A DNA stretch of 64,000 bases from Sulfitobacter sp. 20_GPM-1509m (GCF_000620505.1 NZ_JIBC01000008.1:124001-188000), one strand, 5' to 3'; numbered from the stretch's first letter, positions 34,207 to 43,521 are shown. The notes: generated by a model from the sequence alone, not told the origin. Numbers and translations: made by a program.

Positions 34207-35519
34207 GTGCTCTTCTCGATTTCGCGGCCATCGGCATCGGGCCGCTGACCCTGTGGATGTTCGGCCTGATGGTCACGCTGTTGCTGACGGGGATGCCGCT
34301 GGCCTTTGTCACGCTGCTGGTGGCGCTGGTGTTTGCCTTGCTGGGCTATGGCACCATGGCGGTGCCGATCATCACCTCGCGCATCTATACCTTTGTCGAA
34401 AGTTTCGTCTTTGTCTCGGTGCCGATGTTCGTGCTGATGGCGGCGCTCTTGGACCGATCCGGGATCGCGCGGGACCTGTTCGACGCGATGAAACTGATCG
34501 GCGGCCGCCTGCGCGGCGGCGTGGCGGTGCAGACGATTTTTGTCGCGGTGGTGCTGGCCGCGATGTCGGGGATCATCGGCGGCGAGATTGTCCTGCTGGG
34601 CATGATCGCCCTGCCGCAGATGCTGCGACAGGGTTACGACCGCAAGCTGGCCATCGGCGTAGTCTGCGCGGGCGGCTCGCTGGGGACCATGGTGCCCCCG
34701 TCCATCGTGCTGATCATCTACGGGCTGACGGCCAACGTCTCGATCGGGGACCTTTTCACCGCAGCCTTTATCCCCGGCTTCATGCTGGCGATGTTCTACG
34801 TGATCTATATCCTTGTGCTGTCCTACATCCGCCCGAGCGTCGCGCCACCGCCCGATCCGGTGCGGATGCCGACAGCCGAAAAGGTCAAACTGCTCAAAGG
34901 TCTGATCCTGCCCCTGCTGGTCGTTTTCTTCGTGCTCGGGTCGATCTATGCCGGGATCGCGTCGGTCACCGAAGCCTCTGCCGTGGGTGTCGGCGGCGTG
35001 CTGCTGTCGACCGTGCTGCGGGGGGAATTCACATTCGCCATGCTGCGTGACAGTGCGATGCAGACGCTGGCAACCGTGGGCATGATCGTCTGGATCGGGA
35101 TCGGCGCCACGGCGCTTGTGGGGGTCTACAACCTGATGGGCGGCATCCGCTTTATCTCGGAGCTGATGACGGGGATTTCCGACAACCCCACCGTCATCGT
35201 GCTGGTGATGATGGCAATCCTGTTTGTCCTCGGGGCCTTCCTTGACTGGGTCGGGATCGCGCTGCTGACGATGCCGATCTTCGTGCCGATCATCAAGACG
35301 CTCGGCCTTGACCCGGTGTGGTTCGGCGTTCTGTTCGCGATGAACATGCAGGTAAGTTTCCTGTCGCCCCCCTTTGGCCCGGCGGCCTTCTACCTGAAGT
35401 CCGTGGCCCCCCCTGACATATCGCTGGGCGAAATCTTTCGGTCGTTGCTGCCCTTCATCGCGCTACAGGTTCTTGCGGTCGGACTGCTGATCGCGTTCCC
35501 GGGGATCACCGGACGCTGA
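34203..35519 (+). CDS. dctM: TRAP transporter large permease (DctM)
   Basis: A 438-residue permease with about 12 hydrophobic segments. DctM hallmarks include the paired PMFVLMAALLDRSGIARDL segment, GGSLGTMVPPSIVLIIYG and MNMQVSFLSPPFGPAAFYLKSVAP. It carries out the Na+-coupled translocation step of the TRAP system. It is the last gene of the sugar-acid/TRAP operon; a hairpin follows at 35576-35600. Confidence 0.94.
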   Translation: MSALLDFAAIGIGPLTLWMFGLMVTLLLTGMPLAFVTLLVALVFALLGYGTMAVPIITSRIYTFVESFVFVSVPMFVLMAALLDRSGIARDLFDAMKLIGGRLRGGVAVQTIFVAVVLAAMSGIIGGEIVLLGMIALPQMLRQGYDRKLAIGVVCAGGSLGTMVPPSIVLIIYGLTANVSIGDLFTAAFIPGFMLAMFYVIYILVLSYIRPSVAPPPDPVRMPTAEKVKLLKGLILPLLVVFFVLGSIYAGIASVTEASAVGVGGVLLSTVLRGEFTFAMLRDSAMQTLATVGMIVWIGIGATALVGVYNLMGGIRFISELMTGISDNPTVIVLVMMAILFVLGAFLDWVGIALLTMPIFVPIIKTLGLDPVWFGVLFAMNMQVSFLSPPFGPAAFYLKSVAPPDISLGEIFRSLLPFIALQVLAVGLLIAFPGITGR

Positions 35520-35575
35520 CAGGGATTTGCGTGATGCCGAGGACGTCTTCGCCCCACACGGTGTGTTGGTCAGCG

Positions 35576-35600
35576 AAGAGGTCAGCCGCAGAGACCTCTT
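35576..35600 (+). terminator. Hairpin downstream of dctM
   Basis: AAGAGGTC (35576-35583) and GACCTCTT (35593-35600) form a perfect 8-bp stem with a 9-nt loop, 57 bp after the dctM stop. AAAAGG follows rather than a T tract, so termination is only a possibility. The rest of the 181-bp gap holds nothing recognisable. Confidence 0.45.
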
Positions 35601-35700
35601 AAAAGGAATTAGCGGTTCGGCAGGCTTAGGGGCTGGTGGCGTTTATCAGGTTGGCGATATAACCTCAGCGACATCGCAGGGGTGATAGGAACCGAGGCAG

Positions 35701-36354
35701 GTGGCCAAGAAACAAACAGACGCTGTAGCGCAGACCATTTTGCATCGCATCGAAAACGGATCTTTGATGCCCGGCGACCTGATCGAGGAAAAGGACCTGA
35801 TCGAGGCGTGCAACGTCTCTCGGACACCTGTGCGCGAGGCGCTGATCCAACTTGAGGCAGACGGGCTGGTTGTCCGCCACCCGCGCAAGGGCGTGACCCT
35901 GTTTCACCCGAATACGGACCAGTTCCTTGCCATCCTCGAAGTGCATGCCACACTTGAAGCGCAGGCGGCAGAACTTGCGGCGGAACGGCTCTCGCCGGAA
36001 ATGGCGAATGTGATCGAGGAATGCACCCGCAACTGCGAGGCATTCGCCGAAAGTGCAGACCCGGACCAGCACACCACATATTACAACCTCAACCGGTTGT
36101 ATCATGCGGCCATCGCGGATGCCTGTTGCAACCCTTACCTTCTCGAAATGATCAAGCTGAACGCCCGTAAACTGATGGCACATTACCGGCTGCGGTATCG
36201 AACAGCCGGCGCGATCGAGAAATCCGCCAAAGAGCATCGGGAAATTACGGACATGATCTGTGCCCGTGACAGCGCCGGGGCGCGGGCGCACATGCTCGCG
36301 CATTTCAACTATGAACGCGAGACCGTCATGCACATGATCGCCTCGGTCAGGTAG
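35701..36354 (+). CDS. GntR-family regulator, FCD subfamily
   Basis: A 217-residue regulator starting at GTG 35701. The winged helix has IENGSLMPGDLIEEKDLIEACNVSRTPVREALIQLEADGLV at ~18-58, followed by a helical FCD domain (~75-205). It lies between the TRAP operon and the convergent amidotransferase gene, overlapping the latter's 3' end by 8 bp tail to tail. Its target may be the TRAP operon or the nearby P450/amidotransferase divergent promoter; the sequence does not decide. Confidence 0.9.
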   Translation: MAKKQTDAVAQTILHRIENGSLMPGDLIEEKDLIEACNVSRTPVREALIQLEADGLVVRHPRKGVTLFHPNTDQFLAILEVHATLEAQAAELAAERLSPEMANVIEECTRNCEAFAESADPDQHTTYYNLNRLYHAAIADACCNPYLLEMIKLNARKLMAHYRLRYRTAGAIEKSAKEHREITDMICARDSAGARAHMLAHFNYERETVMHMIASVR

Positions 36355-37069
36355 CGGCTGTTTCCGCTGTCGCAGCTTCGAAGAATGCGGCGATGGAACG
36401 GGCAAAGACCTCGGTATCGGCGCATTGTTGCAAGGATGCGCGGGCGCGGGTGATGACGTCGGGGTCCATCTTGTCGGCGTATTCCTCGATCAGGGCGGCG
36501 ACAAAGTCGGGCGTCATTTCCGGGTGGTTTTGCGTCGTGTAGACCCGCGTCCCGATTGAAAAGCCCGCGACATCGCAATGGGGCGATGTGAACAACCTGC
36601 GCGCACCGCTCGGCATCTGCGTCACATGCTCAACATGGGCGCCGTATTGCAGCAGCTGCGCGTCCCCGTCGTACCACGGGGCCTTTTCCACCACCGACAT
36701 CTCAATCAGCCCAAACCCCCAGCCGTTGGGGTTTTCCTCGACCGTCCCGCCGAGCGCGAGGGCAATCGCCTGATGGCCGAAACAGGCCCCGAACAGCGGC
36801 AGCCCGTGCGCAAAAGCGATGCGAATCTCTTCCAGAAGACGTGCGACCCAGGGCTGGCCGCCCAGCACAGAGGCGGGGCTGCCCGTGATCATCACACCAT
36901 CAAAGGCCAGAATGTCATCGGGGAAAATACCATCCTTCACATGGAAGGAACTGACCGCCCAATCCGGGCGAACGCTTTGAATCAAAGCCTTAAATTTCTC
37001 ACCATCCTTGGGATGGCGCTGCGCGAAATCGCTTTCGTCGGTGTTGGTCATCAAAACGGCAAGGTGCAT
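36347..37069 (-). CDS. Class I glutamine amidotransferase-like gamma-glutamyl hydrolase
   Basis: A 240-residue class I amidotransferase domain standing alone. The nucleophile is C96 in GACFGHQ, and the His/Glu pair is H182 and E184 in QNHPEMTP, giving a full triad. Standalone members linked to glutamine-synthetase-like ligases (for example AtdA2 in aniline breakdown, or by role PuuD in putrescine breakdown) release glutamate from gamma-glutamyl amides. It is divergent from the P450 gene across 79 bp, with the ligase gene just beyond, which supports that role. A simple amidotransferase domain for an unknown synthase is the alternative. Confidence 0.85.
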   Translation of the reverse strand: MHLAVLMTNTDESDFAQRHPKDGEKFKALIQSVRPDWAVSSFHVKDGIFPDDILAFDGVMITGSPASVLGGQPWVARLLEEIRIAFAHGLPLFGACFGHQAIALALGGTVEENPNGWGFGLIEMSVVEKAPWYDGDAQLLQYGAHVEHVTQMPSGARRLFTSPHCDVAGFSIGTRVYTTQNHPEMTPDFVAALIEEYADKMDPDVITRARASLQQCADTEVFARSIAAFFEAATAETAAT

Positions 37070-37113
37070 TGATTTTCCTTGAGTGGTCAGATTTTTGTAT
37101 ATTTATAGATCGT

Positions 37114-37127
37114 AAAGATATATCTTT
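37114..37127. promoter_or_regulatory. 14-bp palindrome in the amidotransferase/P450 divergent gap
   Basis: AAAGATATATCTTT is a perfect 14-bp palindrome in the AT-rich 79-bp gap between the two divergent starts (37069 and 37149). It is positioned to control both. The regulator is not known; the nearby GntR and IclR proteins are candidates. Confidence 0.45.
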
Positions 37128-37148
37128 GCAACAAACAAGGAGACCTCG

Positions 37149-38408
37149 ATGACGATTTGGACCCCGAACGACAACGGATATGCAGATCTGACCAGCCACG
37201 ACACCTTTGTCGCCGGCGCGCCGCACAACACCTTCAAGCGGTTGCGTGACGAAGATCCGATTCACTGGACAGACTGGGCCAACGGCAAAGGGTTCTGGTC
37301 GATCACGCGCCACGCCGACATCATGGAAATGAACCGCAACACGGCGGTGTTTTCGTCAGAGCACGGCATCCGTATGGAAGATCAATCCCCCGAGGAGGTG
37401 ATCGCGCGGCGCACCTTTCAGGAGATCGATCCGCCCGAGCATATGAAAACACGCATCAAGCTGGCCAAAGCCTTTTCCAAGGGCGTGATCGAGGGGTTCA
37501 ACAGCGACATTCGCGAGCTGTGCGTCAATATTCTGGACGACGTGCTGCCCGAGGGCGAATTCGATGCAACCAAGCGGATCGCGCGGGTCCTGCCCATGCT
37601 GATGCTGGGCCGGATCATCGGCACGCCGGAAGAGGACCTGCCCTGGCTTGTCCAGAAGGGCGACGAGCTGATCGCCAACACCGACCCAGATTTCACCGAC
37701 CACGTCCTTGACAAGATCACGACGGATGAGTTCCGCATGATGCCGTTCAATTCCCCCGCCGGGGCAGAACTTTTTGCCTACGCAAAGGAGATGTTGGAGC
37801 GCAAAAAGCGCGAAGGCGACACTTCGGGCGTGCTGCACATGATCCTGCAACCCGGCCCCGATGGCGAGGTCATCTCGGAAACCGAGTTCCGCAACTTCTT
37901 CTGCCTGCTGGTCGCCGCGGGCAACGACACGACCCGGTATTCCATCGCCGCCGGCATTCAGGCCCTGTGCCACCAGCCCGAATTGCTGGCGCAGATGCAG
38001 GCCGGGGGCGACATCTGGGAGACCGCGCCTGATGAGATCATCCGCTGGGCGACACCTGCCCTTTATTTCCGACGCACGGCGCTGTCGGACTACGAAATCC
38101 ATGGCAAGACGATCAAGGCGGGCGACAAGGTTCTCTACTGGTTCATGTCGGCCAACCGCGACGAGACGGTTTTCGACGACCCCTTCCGCGTGAACCTGTT
38201 CCGCACGCCCAACAAACATCTGTCCTTCGGACAAGGCGGCCCGCATCTGTGCCTTGGCATGTGGCTTGCGCGGCTGGAAGTGCGGGTGCTGTTCCAGGAA
38301 CTGTCCAAACGCATCCGCCACATCGAAGCCGCCGGACCCCAACAATTCCTGCGGTCGAATTTTGTCGGCGGCCTCAAATCACTGCCGGTTCGCGTCACGC
38401 TGAACTGA
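37149..38408 (+). CDS. Cytochrome P450
   Basis: A 419-residue soluble bacterial P450. The heme ligand is C368 in SFGQGGPHLCLGMWLAR, and the extra Gly before PH is common in the CYP108/CYP125-like branch. The oxygen-activation I-helix motif is AGNDTT at ~257-262, and EIIR is the ExxR motif. It uses two electrons, here presumably from the ferredoxin (39758) and reductase (40091) encoded two and three genes later, to hydroxylate or dealkylate an organic substrate. AAGGAG precedes the ATG. The gamma-glutamyl ligase in between suggests the substrate may be a glutamylated amine. Confidence 0.95.
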   Translation: MTIWTPNDNGYADLTSHDTFVAGAPHNTFKRLRDEDPIHWTDWANGKGFWSITRHADIMEMNRNTAVFSSEHGIRMEDQSPEEVIARRTFQEIDPPEHMKTRIKLAKAFSKGVIEGFNSDIRELCVNILDDVLPEGEFDATKRIARVLPMLMLGRIIGTPEEDLPWLVQKGDELIANTDPDFTDHVLDKITTDEFRMMPFNSPAGAELFAYAKEMLERKKREGDTSGVLHMILQPGPDGEVISETEFRNFFCLLVAAGNDTTRYSIAAGIQALCHQPELLAQMQAGGDIWETAPDEIIRWATPALYFRRTALSDYEIHGKTIKAGDKVLYWFMSANRDETVFDDPFRVNLFRTPNKHLSFGQGGPHLCLGMWLARLEVRVLFQELSKRIRHIEAAGPQQFLRSNFVGGLKSLPVRVTLN

Positions 38409-38456
38409 GAAAAGAAACCAAAAATATAAAAACAAAACCAACACGGAGACACCCCC

Positions 38457-39746
38457 ATGGCCGAACGACTAAGAGCGATGTTCTGCGATCACCTCAGCAT
38501 CATGCGCGGCAAATACCTGCCCGCTTCGAAAATCCGCGACGACGAGACACGGTTCTGCCGGTCAACCTTTGGGGTCCACTACGACAAGGACCTGCTGCCC
38601 GCTCCCGGCTCGATGATGCTCGAAGGATTGCCGGACATGGAATTGCGCTGGATGCACGACGAAATCCGCGACGGGTGGGAGGCGAACACCAAGGTTGTGC
38701 TGGGCGATCTTTACGATGACGCGGGCCAGCCGCTGGGCCTGTGCCCGCGCGGCGCATTGAAACGCGCTGTTGCGGCCTGGGGCGAACGGGGGCTGAGGCC
38801 GAAGGTCGGTATCGAACTTGAGGCTTTTGCCTTTATCCATGATGAAAAAGGCGCGCTTACCCCTTACAACAGCCGGGGCGCGGTGGTCTACGGCACAGGG
38901 CCGTACACCGATCCGCTGGGGTTCAACGATCAGATATGGAACATGGCCGACAAGCTGGGCTTCCGGCTGGACATGATCACGGCGGAATACGACACGCCGC
39001 AATTCGAATACACGCTGACCTTCGATGACGCGGTGAAGGCCGTGGACGACATCGTGATGTTCCGCCAGATGGCACGGGAAATCGCGCTGCAAGCCGGCGT
39101 GATCCTCACCTTCATGCCAAAGCCGATCCCCGAGGCTGGCGGGTCCGGCATGCACATCAATTTCTCCTTCGTCGACGAGACGGGCCGGAATGCCGTGGCC
39201 GGCGAAAAAAGTGGCGGCCCCGCGCACCTCAACGACCTTTCCAAGGGCTGCATTTCCGGCTTGCTGACCCACCACAAGGGGCTGGCCGGGCTGATCGCGC
39301 CGACGGCAACATCCTACAAACGGTTGGTCCCGGCATCCCTGTCCGGATACTGGCGCAACTGGGGCGGCGACCACCGGAATGTGACAACGCGGATCAGCAC
39401 CGAGGGCGGTGCCAAGGCGCGGATGGAACACCGGATGGCCGATGCCTCCGCCAACCCCTACACCGCTGTCGCGGCTGTTCTGCAGGCGGCCCTTCTGGGG
39501 CAGGACCACACAGATGCGCTGCCCCCCACCGAAACCGGCGACGGGTTCGAAACAACGGACGCGACCGAAGGCACGGCAAACGACCTTGGTGCGGCAATCG
39601 CAGATCTTAAAGCGGACACCACGCTCTGCGCGGCGGTCGGTGACCTGCTGACGCAAAACCACATATTCATGAAAGGTCAGGAGGTCGAGAAGACCGCCGA
39701 TCTGGACGATGCGGCGCTGCGCGATTTCTACATCTACTACGTCTGA
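38457..39746 (+). CDS. Glutamine synthetase-like gamma-glutamyl-amine ligase
   Basis: A 429-residue member of the glutamine synthetase superfamily. The metal/ATP signature reads GIELEAFAF instead of EFEFFLF, followed by AEYDTPQFEYTL, GGSGMHINFSF, RLVPASLSGYWRNWGGDHRNV and ARMEHRMADASANPY. These fit the PuuA/IpuC/GlnT-type ligases better than true GlnA. The N-terminal beta-grasp domain is divergent. The enzyme should join glutamate to an amine with ATP. Its place between a P450 and its redox partners argues for a catabolic role, not ammonia assimilation. The amine is unknown. Confidence 0.88.
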   Translation: MAERLRAMFCDHLSIMRGKYLPASKIRDDETRFCRSTFGVHYDKDLLPAPGSMMLEGLPDMELRWMHDEIRDGWEANTKVVLGDLYDDAGQPLGLCPRGALKRAVAAWGERGLRPKVGIELEAFAFIHDEKGALTPYNSRGAVVYGTGPYTDPLGFNDQIWNMADKLGFRLDMITAEYDTPQFEYTLTFDDAVKAVDDIVMFRQMAREIALQAGVILTFMPKPIPEAGGSGMHINFSFVDETGRNAVAGEKSGGPAHLNDLSKGCISGLLTHHKGLAGLIAPTATSYKRLVPASLSGYWRNWGGDHRNVTTRISTEGGAKARMEHRMADASANPYTAVAAVLQAALLGQDHTDALPPTETGDGFETTDATEGTANDLGAAIADLKADTTLCAAVGDLLTQNHIFMKGQEVEKTADLDDAALRDFYIYYV

Positions 39747-39757
39747 GGAGGCAAAGA

Positions 39758-40072
39758 ATGAAGATAACCTGGACCCTGCAAGACGGCAGAACCCATACCG
39801 CCGAGGTCGCCAACGGCACCAACATGATGGAAGCCGCCGTGGCAAACGACATCACGGGCGTGGTCGGCGAATGCGGCGGCAGCCTGTCCTGCGCGACCTG
39901 CCATGTCTACGTCGCCGATGATTGGGTCGGCAAAACCGGAGAACCCGAGGATTTCGAGGACGCGATGCTGGATGCCACCGAGGCCGAGCGCAAGGACAAC
40001 AGCCGGTTGTCCTGCCAGATCGTCGCGGATGACAGCCTTGACGGTCTGCACCTGATCGTTCCGGCACTCTGA
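39758..40072 (+). CDS. [2Fe-2S] ferredoxin, adrenodoxin/putidaredoxin type
   Basis: A 104-residue ferredoxin. Cluster ligands follow the C-x5-C-x2-C...C pattern: ECGGSLSCATCHV, then the fourth Cys in SRLSCQI. The FEDAMLD and ERKDNSRLSCQ segments are typical of P450 electron donors. It carries single electrons from the reductase gene downstream to the P450. GAGGAGG precedes the ATG, 11 bp after the ligase stop. Confidence 0.96.
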   Translation: MKITWTLQDGRTHTAEVANGTNMMEAAVANDITGVVGECGGSLSCATCHVYVADDWVGKTGEPEDFEDAMLDATEAERKDNSRLSCQIVADDSLDGLHLIVPAL

Positions 40073-40090
40073 CCCCGAGGGAGGCAACAG

Positions 40091-41296
40091 ATGCAGCGCG
40101 TCGTCATCATCGGGGCCGGACAAGCCGGCTGTTCGGCTGCCTTTGCCCTGCGCAAACGCGGCTTTGACGGCGAAATAATCCTGCTGGGCGAGGAGACCGA
40201 CCCGCCCTATCAGCGCCCGCCCTTGTCCAAGGCCTATCTGCTGGGAGATATGGAGCGCGCGCGGCTGTATCTGAAACCACCGGGCGCCTACACGGACGCG
40301 GGCATTGATCTGCGCACCGGTTGCGACGCAATCGCGATCGATGCGCAGCAGATGCGCGTCGACACCGCACAAGGTCCGCTGACCGCCGATGCCATCATCC
40401 TTGCCACTGGCTCGAAGCCGATCAGATTGCCCGAGGCAGTGACGGGCGGTCTGGCTGGCATCCACTATGTTCGCGATCTGGCCGATATTGACGCGATCCG
40501 CACTGCGATCCCGGATTGCAAGAACGCCGTGATCATCGGCGGCGGCTACATCGGGCTTGAGGCCGCCGCCGTGACAACCAAGATTGGCCTGAACGCAACG
40601 GTCGTCGAGATGGCGCCGCGCATCCTTCAACGCGTGGCGAGCCGGGAAACCTCCGACGCCATGCGCGCCCTGCACGCACATCACGGGGTCACCATTCTTG
40701 AGAACGTCGGGCTTGCCCTCTTTCTGGGAGACGGGTCCGTTAAGAGTGCCGTTCTGGCGGATGGTACGGAACTCCCCTGCGATCTGGCCATCGTGGGAGT
40801 CGGCATCCGCCCTGACATCGCGCTGGCGCAGGCGGCTGGACTGCGGATCGAAAACGGGATCTGGACGGACGCAAGGGGGCAGACATCGGCACCGGGGATA
40901 TGGGCAGTGGGCGATTGTGCCTCCTTCCCCCACACCGGTGCGCCGCTGCGCCTTGAAAGCGTCCCGCACGCGATTGATCACGCGGAAACCGTGGCGGCCA
41001 ATGTGTTGGGCGCGCGCACAGACTACACCGCCCGCCCGTGGTTCTGGTCAGATCAATTCGACGTCAAACTTCAGATCGCGGGCCTCAATACCGGTTATGA
41101 TCAGGTGGTGACGCGCCCGGGCGGCAAACCCTGGTCGCGGTCGCACTGGTATTTCGCCGCAGGGCGTCTTGTGGCGGTCGACGCGCTGAATGCGCCGCGC
41201 GACTACATGAGCGGCAAACGCTGGATAGAAGCGGGCCAGACGCCCGACCGAAAGCGGCTTGCCGACCCTGCCGCCGATCTCAAGACCTTGGTCTGA
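40091..41296 (+). CDS. NAD(P)H ferredoxin reductase (putidaredoxin reductase type)
   Basis: A 401-residue FAD protein. The FAD motif GAGQAGCSAA is at ~8-17, PPYQRPPLSKAYL follows, the NAD(P)H motif GGGYIGLEAA is at ~150-159, and the terminal FAD-binding GIWAVGDCASF is also present. It oxidises NAD(P)H and reduces the neighbouring ferredoxin. With the P450 and ferredoxin it completes a class I three-component monooxygenase. It ends the rightward unit and is convergent with the aminotransferase. Confidence 0.95.
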   Translation: MQRVVIIGAGQAGCSAAFALRKRGFDGEIILLGEETDPPYQRPPLSKAYLLGDMERARLYLKPPGAYTDAGIDLRTGCDAIAIDAQQMRVDTAQGPLTADAIILATGSKPIRLPEAVTGGLAGIHYVRDLADIDAIRTAIPDCKNAVIIGGGYIGLEAAAVTTKIGLNATVVEMAPRILQRVASRETSDAMRALHAHHGVTILENVGLALFLGDGSVKSAVLADGTELPCDLAIVGVGIRPDIALAQAAGLRIENGIWTDARGQTSAPGIWAVGDCASFPHTGAPLRLESVPHAIDHAETVAANVLGARTDYTARPWFWSDQFDVKLQIAGLNTGYDQVVTRPGGKPWSRSHWYFAAGRLVAVDALNAPRDYMSGKRWIEAGQTPDRKRLADPAADLKTLV

Positions 41297-41301
41297 TGCG
41301 A

Positions 41302-41319
41302 GCCTGCCGGATGGCAGGC
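41302..41319. terminator. Hairpin between convergent reductase and aminotransferase genes
   Basis: GCCTGCC (41302-41308), loop GGAT, GGCAGGC (41313-41319) forms a perfect 7-bp stem 6 bp after the reductase stop, followed by a GC-rich stretch with a short T run. It could end transcripts from the left side. Confidence 0.55.
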
Positions 41320-41368
41320 CCGCCTTTCGTGGCAGAAAGAAACACTTCGCGCTCTGACATGTCTGCCC

Positions 41369-42715
41369 TCAGAGGGCTGCAAATCCTGCGTCAAGCGCGT
41401 CGAGGATCGCGGTGGCATCCGCTTCGGTCAGAACAAGCGGCGGCGACAGGATCAGGTTCGGACCAGAGACGCGGACCATCGCACCGGACTGATAGGCGGC
41501 CTCTTGCACCTTCATCGCGCTGCCTGCGTCAATCGGTGCCTTTGTTGCGCGGTCGCTGACCATTTCGATGGCGGTCATCAACCCGTGGCCCCCGCGCACG
41601 TCGCCGATGATGTCGTATTTCTCCTGCAACGCCAGACAGCCTTGATAAAGCTGGTCGCCCCGTGCGGCGGCATTCTCGACGACGTTCAGGCGTTTTGTCT
41701 CGGCCAGACACGCCAGCGCGGCCGCAGCACCAACCGGGTGGCCGGAATAGGTATAGCCGTGACCGATCTTGGCAGCGGGGTTGTTCTCGAACACCTCCTG
41801 CATCTGTTCACCGATCATCAGCGCACCAAAAGGGAAATAGCCGTTCGTGATGGCCTTGGCGGTACACATCATGTCCGGCTTGATGCCCCACAGCCGCGCC
41901 CCCGACCATGCGCCGGTTCTGCCATAGGCGGTGATGACTTCATCGGTGATCAGCAGGATGCCGTTGCGTTTGCAGACGTCCGCGACCATGGGCGCAAAGC
42001 TTTTGTGCGGCGGGATCACACCCCCTGCACCCAGAATGGGCTCCATGATCATCGCGGCAATGGTCCCTGCCCCCTGGAACGCAATTTCGTCTTCAAGGGC
42101 CGCAACGCAAAGGTGCGCCAGCTTTTCCGGGTCACTTTCGTTGAACGGATTGCGATAGGTATAGGGGGCCGGAATGTGATGACAGCCGGGCATCAACGGC
42201 TCATAGGCGGTGCGGAAATTGGCGTTGCCATTCACACTTGCGCCGCCGAAGTGGGTGCCGTGATAGCCTTTCTTTAGGCTCAGGAACTTGACCCGCCCGG
42301 ATTCGCCCCGCAGCTTGTGATACTGCCGCGCCAGACGCAGCGCCGTTTCCACCGAATCCGATCCGCCAGAGGTAAAGAAGGCACGCGTGACACCGTCGGG
42401 GGCGAAAAATTCGCCCAGCTCGAACGCCAGTTCGATCGCGGCATCGTTTGAGGACCCACGGAACGTTGAATAATACGGCAACCGTTCCAGCTGCGCCGCG
42501 ATGGCGTCCTTCACCGGCGCACAGGAATAGCCAAGGTTCACGTTCCAAAGACCACCGACCGCATCAACCACTTCTTGGCCGTCGATGTCCGAAATACGGA
42601 CACCGTTCGAGGTGGTGATGATCTTTGGCGGGTTCTTGATGCTGTCATCCGGCGAGGTCATCGGGTGCCAGAAGACTCGACCGTTGTTTTCCTTCAGAAA
42701 GTTTGAATCCTTCAT
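41369..42715 (-). CDS. Class III aminotransferase (omega-amino acid:pyruvate type)
   Basis: A 448-residue PLP aminotransferase. Visible class III features are FTSGGSDSVETALRLARQYH, GYHGTHFGGASVNGN, LITDEVITAYGRTG (cofactor Asp) and the Schiff-base lysine in CTAKAITNGYFPFGA. The ATG at 42715 overlaps the IclR stop (ATGA). It moves an amino group between an omega-amino compound and a 2-keto acid, giving an aldehyde that the dehydrogenase at 46760 could oxidise, as PuuE and PuuC do in related pathways. The actual amine is not known. Confidence 0.92.
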   Translation of the reverse strand: MKDSNFLKENNGRVFWHPMTSPDDSIKNPPKIITTSNGVRISDIDGQEVVDAVGGLWNVNLGYSCAPVKDAIAAQLERLPYYSTFRGSSNDAAIELAFELGEFFAPDGVTRAFFTSGGSDSVETALRLARQYHKLRGESGRVKFLSLKKGYHGTHFGGASVNGNANFRTAYEPLMPGCHHIPAPYTYRNPFNESDPEKLAHLCVAALEDEIAFQGAGTIAAMIMEPILGAGGVIPPHKSFAPMVADVCKRNGILLITDEVITAYGRTGAWSGARLWGIKPDMMCTAKAITNGYFPFGALMIGEQMQEVFENNPAAKIGHGYTYSGHPVGAAAALACLAETKRLNVVENAAARGDQLYQGCLALQEKYDIIGDVRGGHGLMTAIEMVSDRATKAPIDAGSAMKVQEAAYQSGAMVRVSGPNLILSPPLVLTEADATAILDALDAGFAAL

Positions 42716-43521
42716 GTGGCATGCTCCATCTCTGTATGGCCACCAAGCGTGGCCTCCCATTTGTGTTCGATGTCTTGGGGCACACGGCCGCCCCAATTTT
42801 TCGTGATGTCTTTGGATGCGGCGACCAAACCCTGCATGATCGTCCGCTCAAGCGTGGGACCAAATCGGGTCGCCACGCTGGCAACCGACACGGCCCCGGC
42901 GAAATGTCCGTCCTGGTCAAAAAGCGGCGCGGACAGGCTGTGAATGTCTGCCTCGAAGGTGCCAAAGGATTTGCCGAAACCAGACCGGCGCACATCGGCA
43001 ACTGCCGCGGCCAGCGCGTCCTGTGTCAGCGGCGTGGAGGCCGTGAAAGGTTTGAGATCCGCCTGCGCCATTTCCAGAAGATCGGGGGCACCAAATGCAA
43101 GGGCGCACAGGCCGGATGCTGTGGCATGAAGCGGGAAAATCGAAATGTCGATGATGGCCCGCGTGCTGTGTTTTTCCGATTCGCACGAGTCGAGCGCGTA
43201 AAGTGTGTTGCCCGACATGACGCTGACGTGGGTGGTCTCGCCGGCGACTTCGGCCAGCCGTTGAATGGCGGTGCGGGCGGCGGCTTTGCGGGGCACCGTC
43301 TGTTCGCGCAACTGCGCAAGCTGCAACAGCGCGGGGCCAAGGCGGTAGTTTTTCGTTTCGGGATTTTGTTCAATTAACCCAAAGACCTGAAGGGCTTGAA
43401 GGTGGCGGTAGGTCGTCGCCTTGTCGCGCCCGGCAAGCCTGCGCATCTCGGACAAACCGATCTCGGGACGAGCGCCTGAAAAGAAGGTCATAAGCTCAAG
43501 TGCTTTTGAAACGGACGACAT
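42712..43521 (-). CDS. IclR-family transcriptional regulator
   Basis: A 269-residue regulator. The N-terminal winged helix (SSVSKALELMTFFSG, EIGLSEMRRLAGRDKATTYRHLQALQVFGLIE) is followed by a GAF-like ligand domain with HATASGLCALAF. It is the first gene of the leftward unit with the aminotransferase and is divergent from the tripartite transporter operon. Two GAACCG-type repeats 86-117 bp upstream of it are the likely operators, so it may control both directions. Confidence 0.93.
   Translation of the reverse strand: MSSVSKALELMTFFSGARPEIGLSEMRRLAGRDKATTYRHLQALQVFGLIEQNPETKNYRLGPALLQLAQLREQTVPRKAAARTAIQRLAEVAGETTHVSVMSGNTLYALDSCESEKHSTRAIIDISIFPLHATASGLCALAFGAPDLLEMAQADLKPFTASTPLTQDALAAAVADVRRSGFGKSFGTFEADIHSLSAPLFDQDGHFAGAVSVASVATRFGPTLERTIMQGLVAASKDITKNWGGRVPQDIEHKWEATLGGHTEMEHAT

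Noticed and set aside
36347-37069. Assignment of the amidotransferase as a true PuuD
   Set aside because: The nucleophile motif reads GACFGHQ, unlike the GICRG-type motif I recall for PuuD, so only the analogous role, not the orthology, is proposed.
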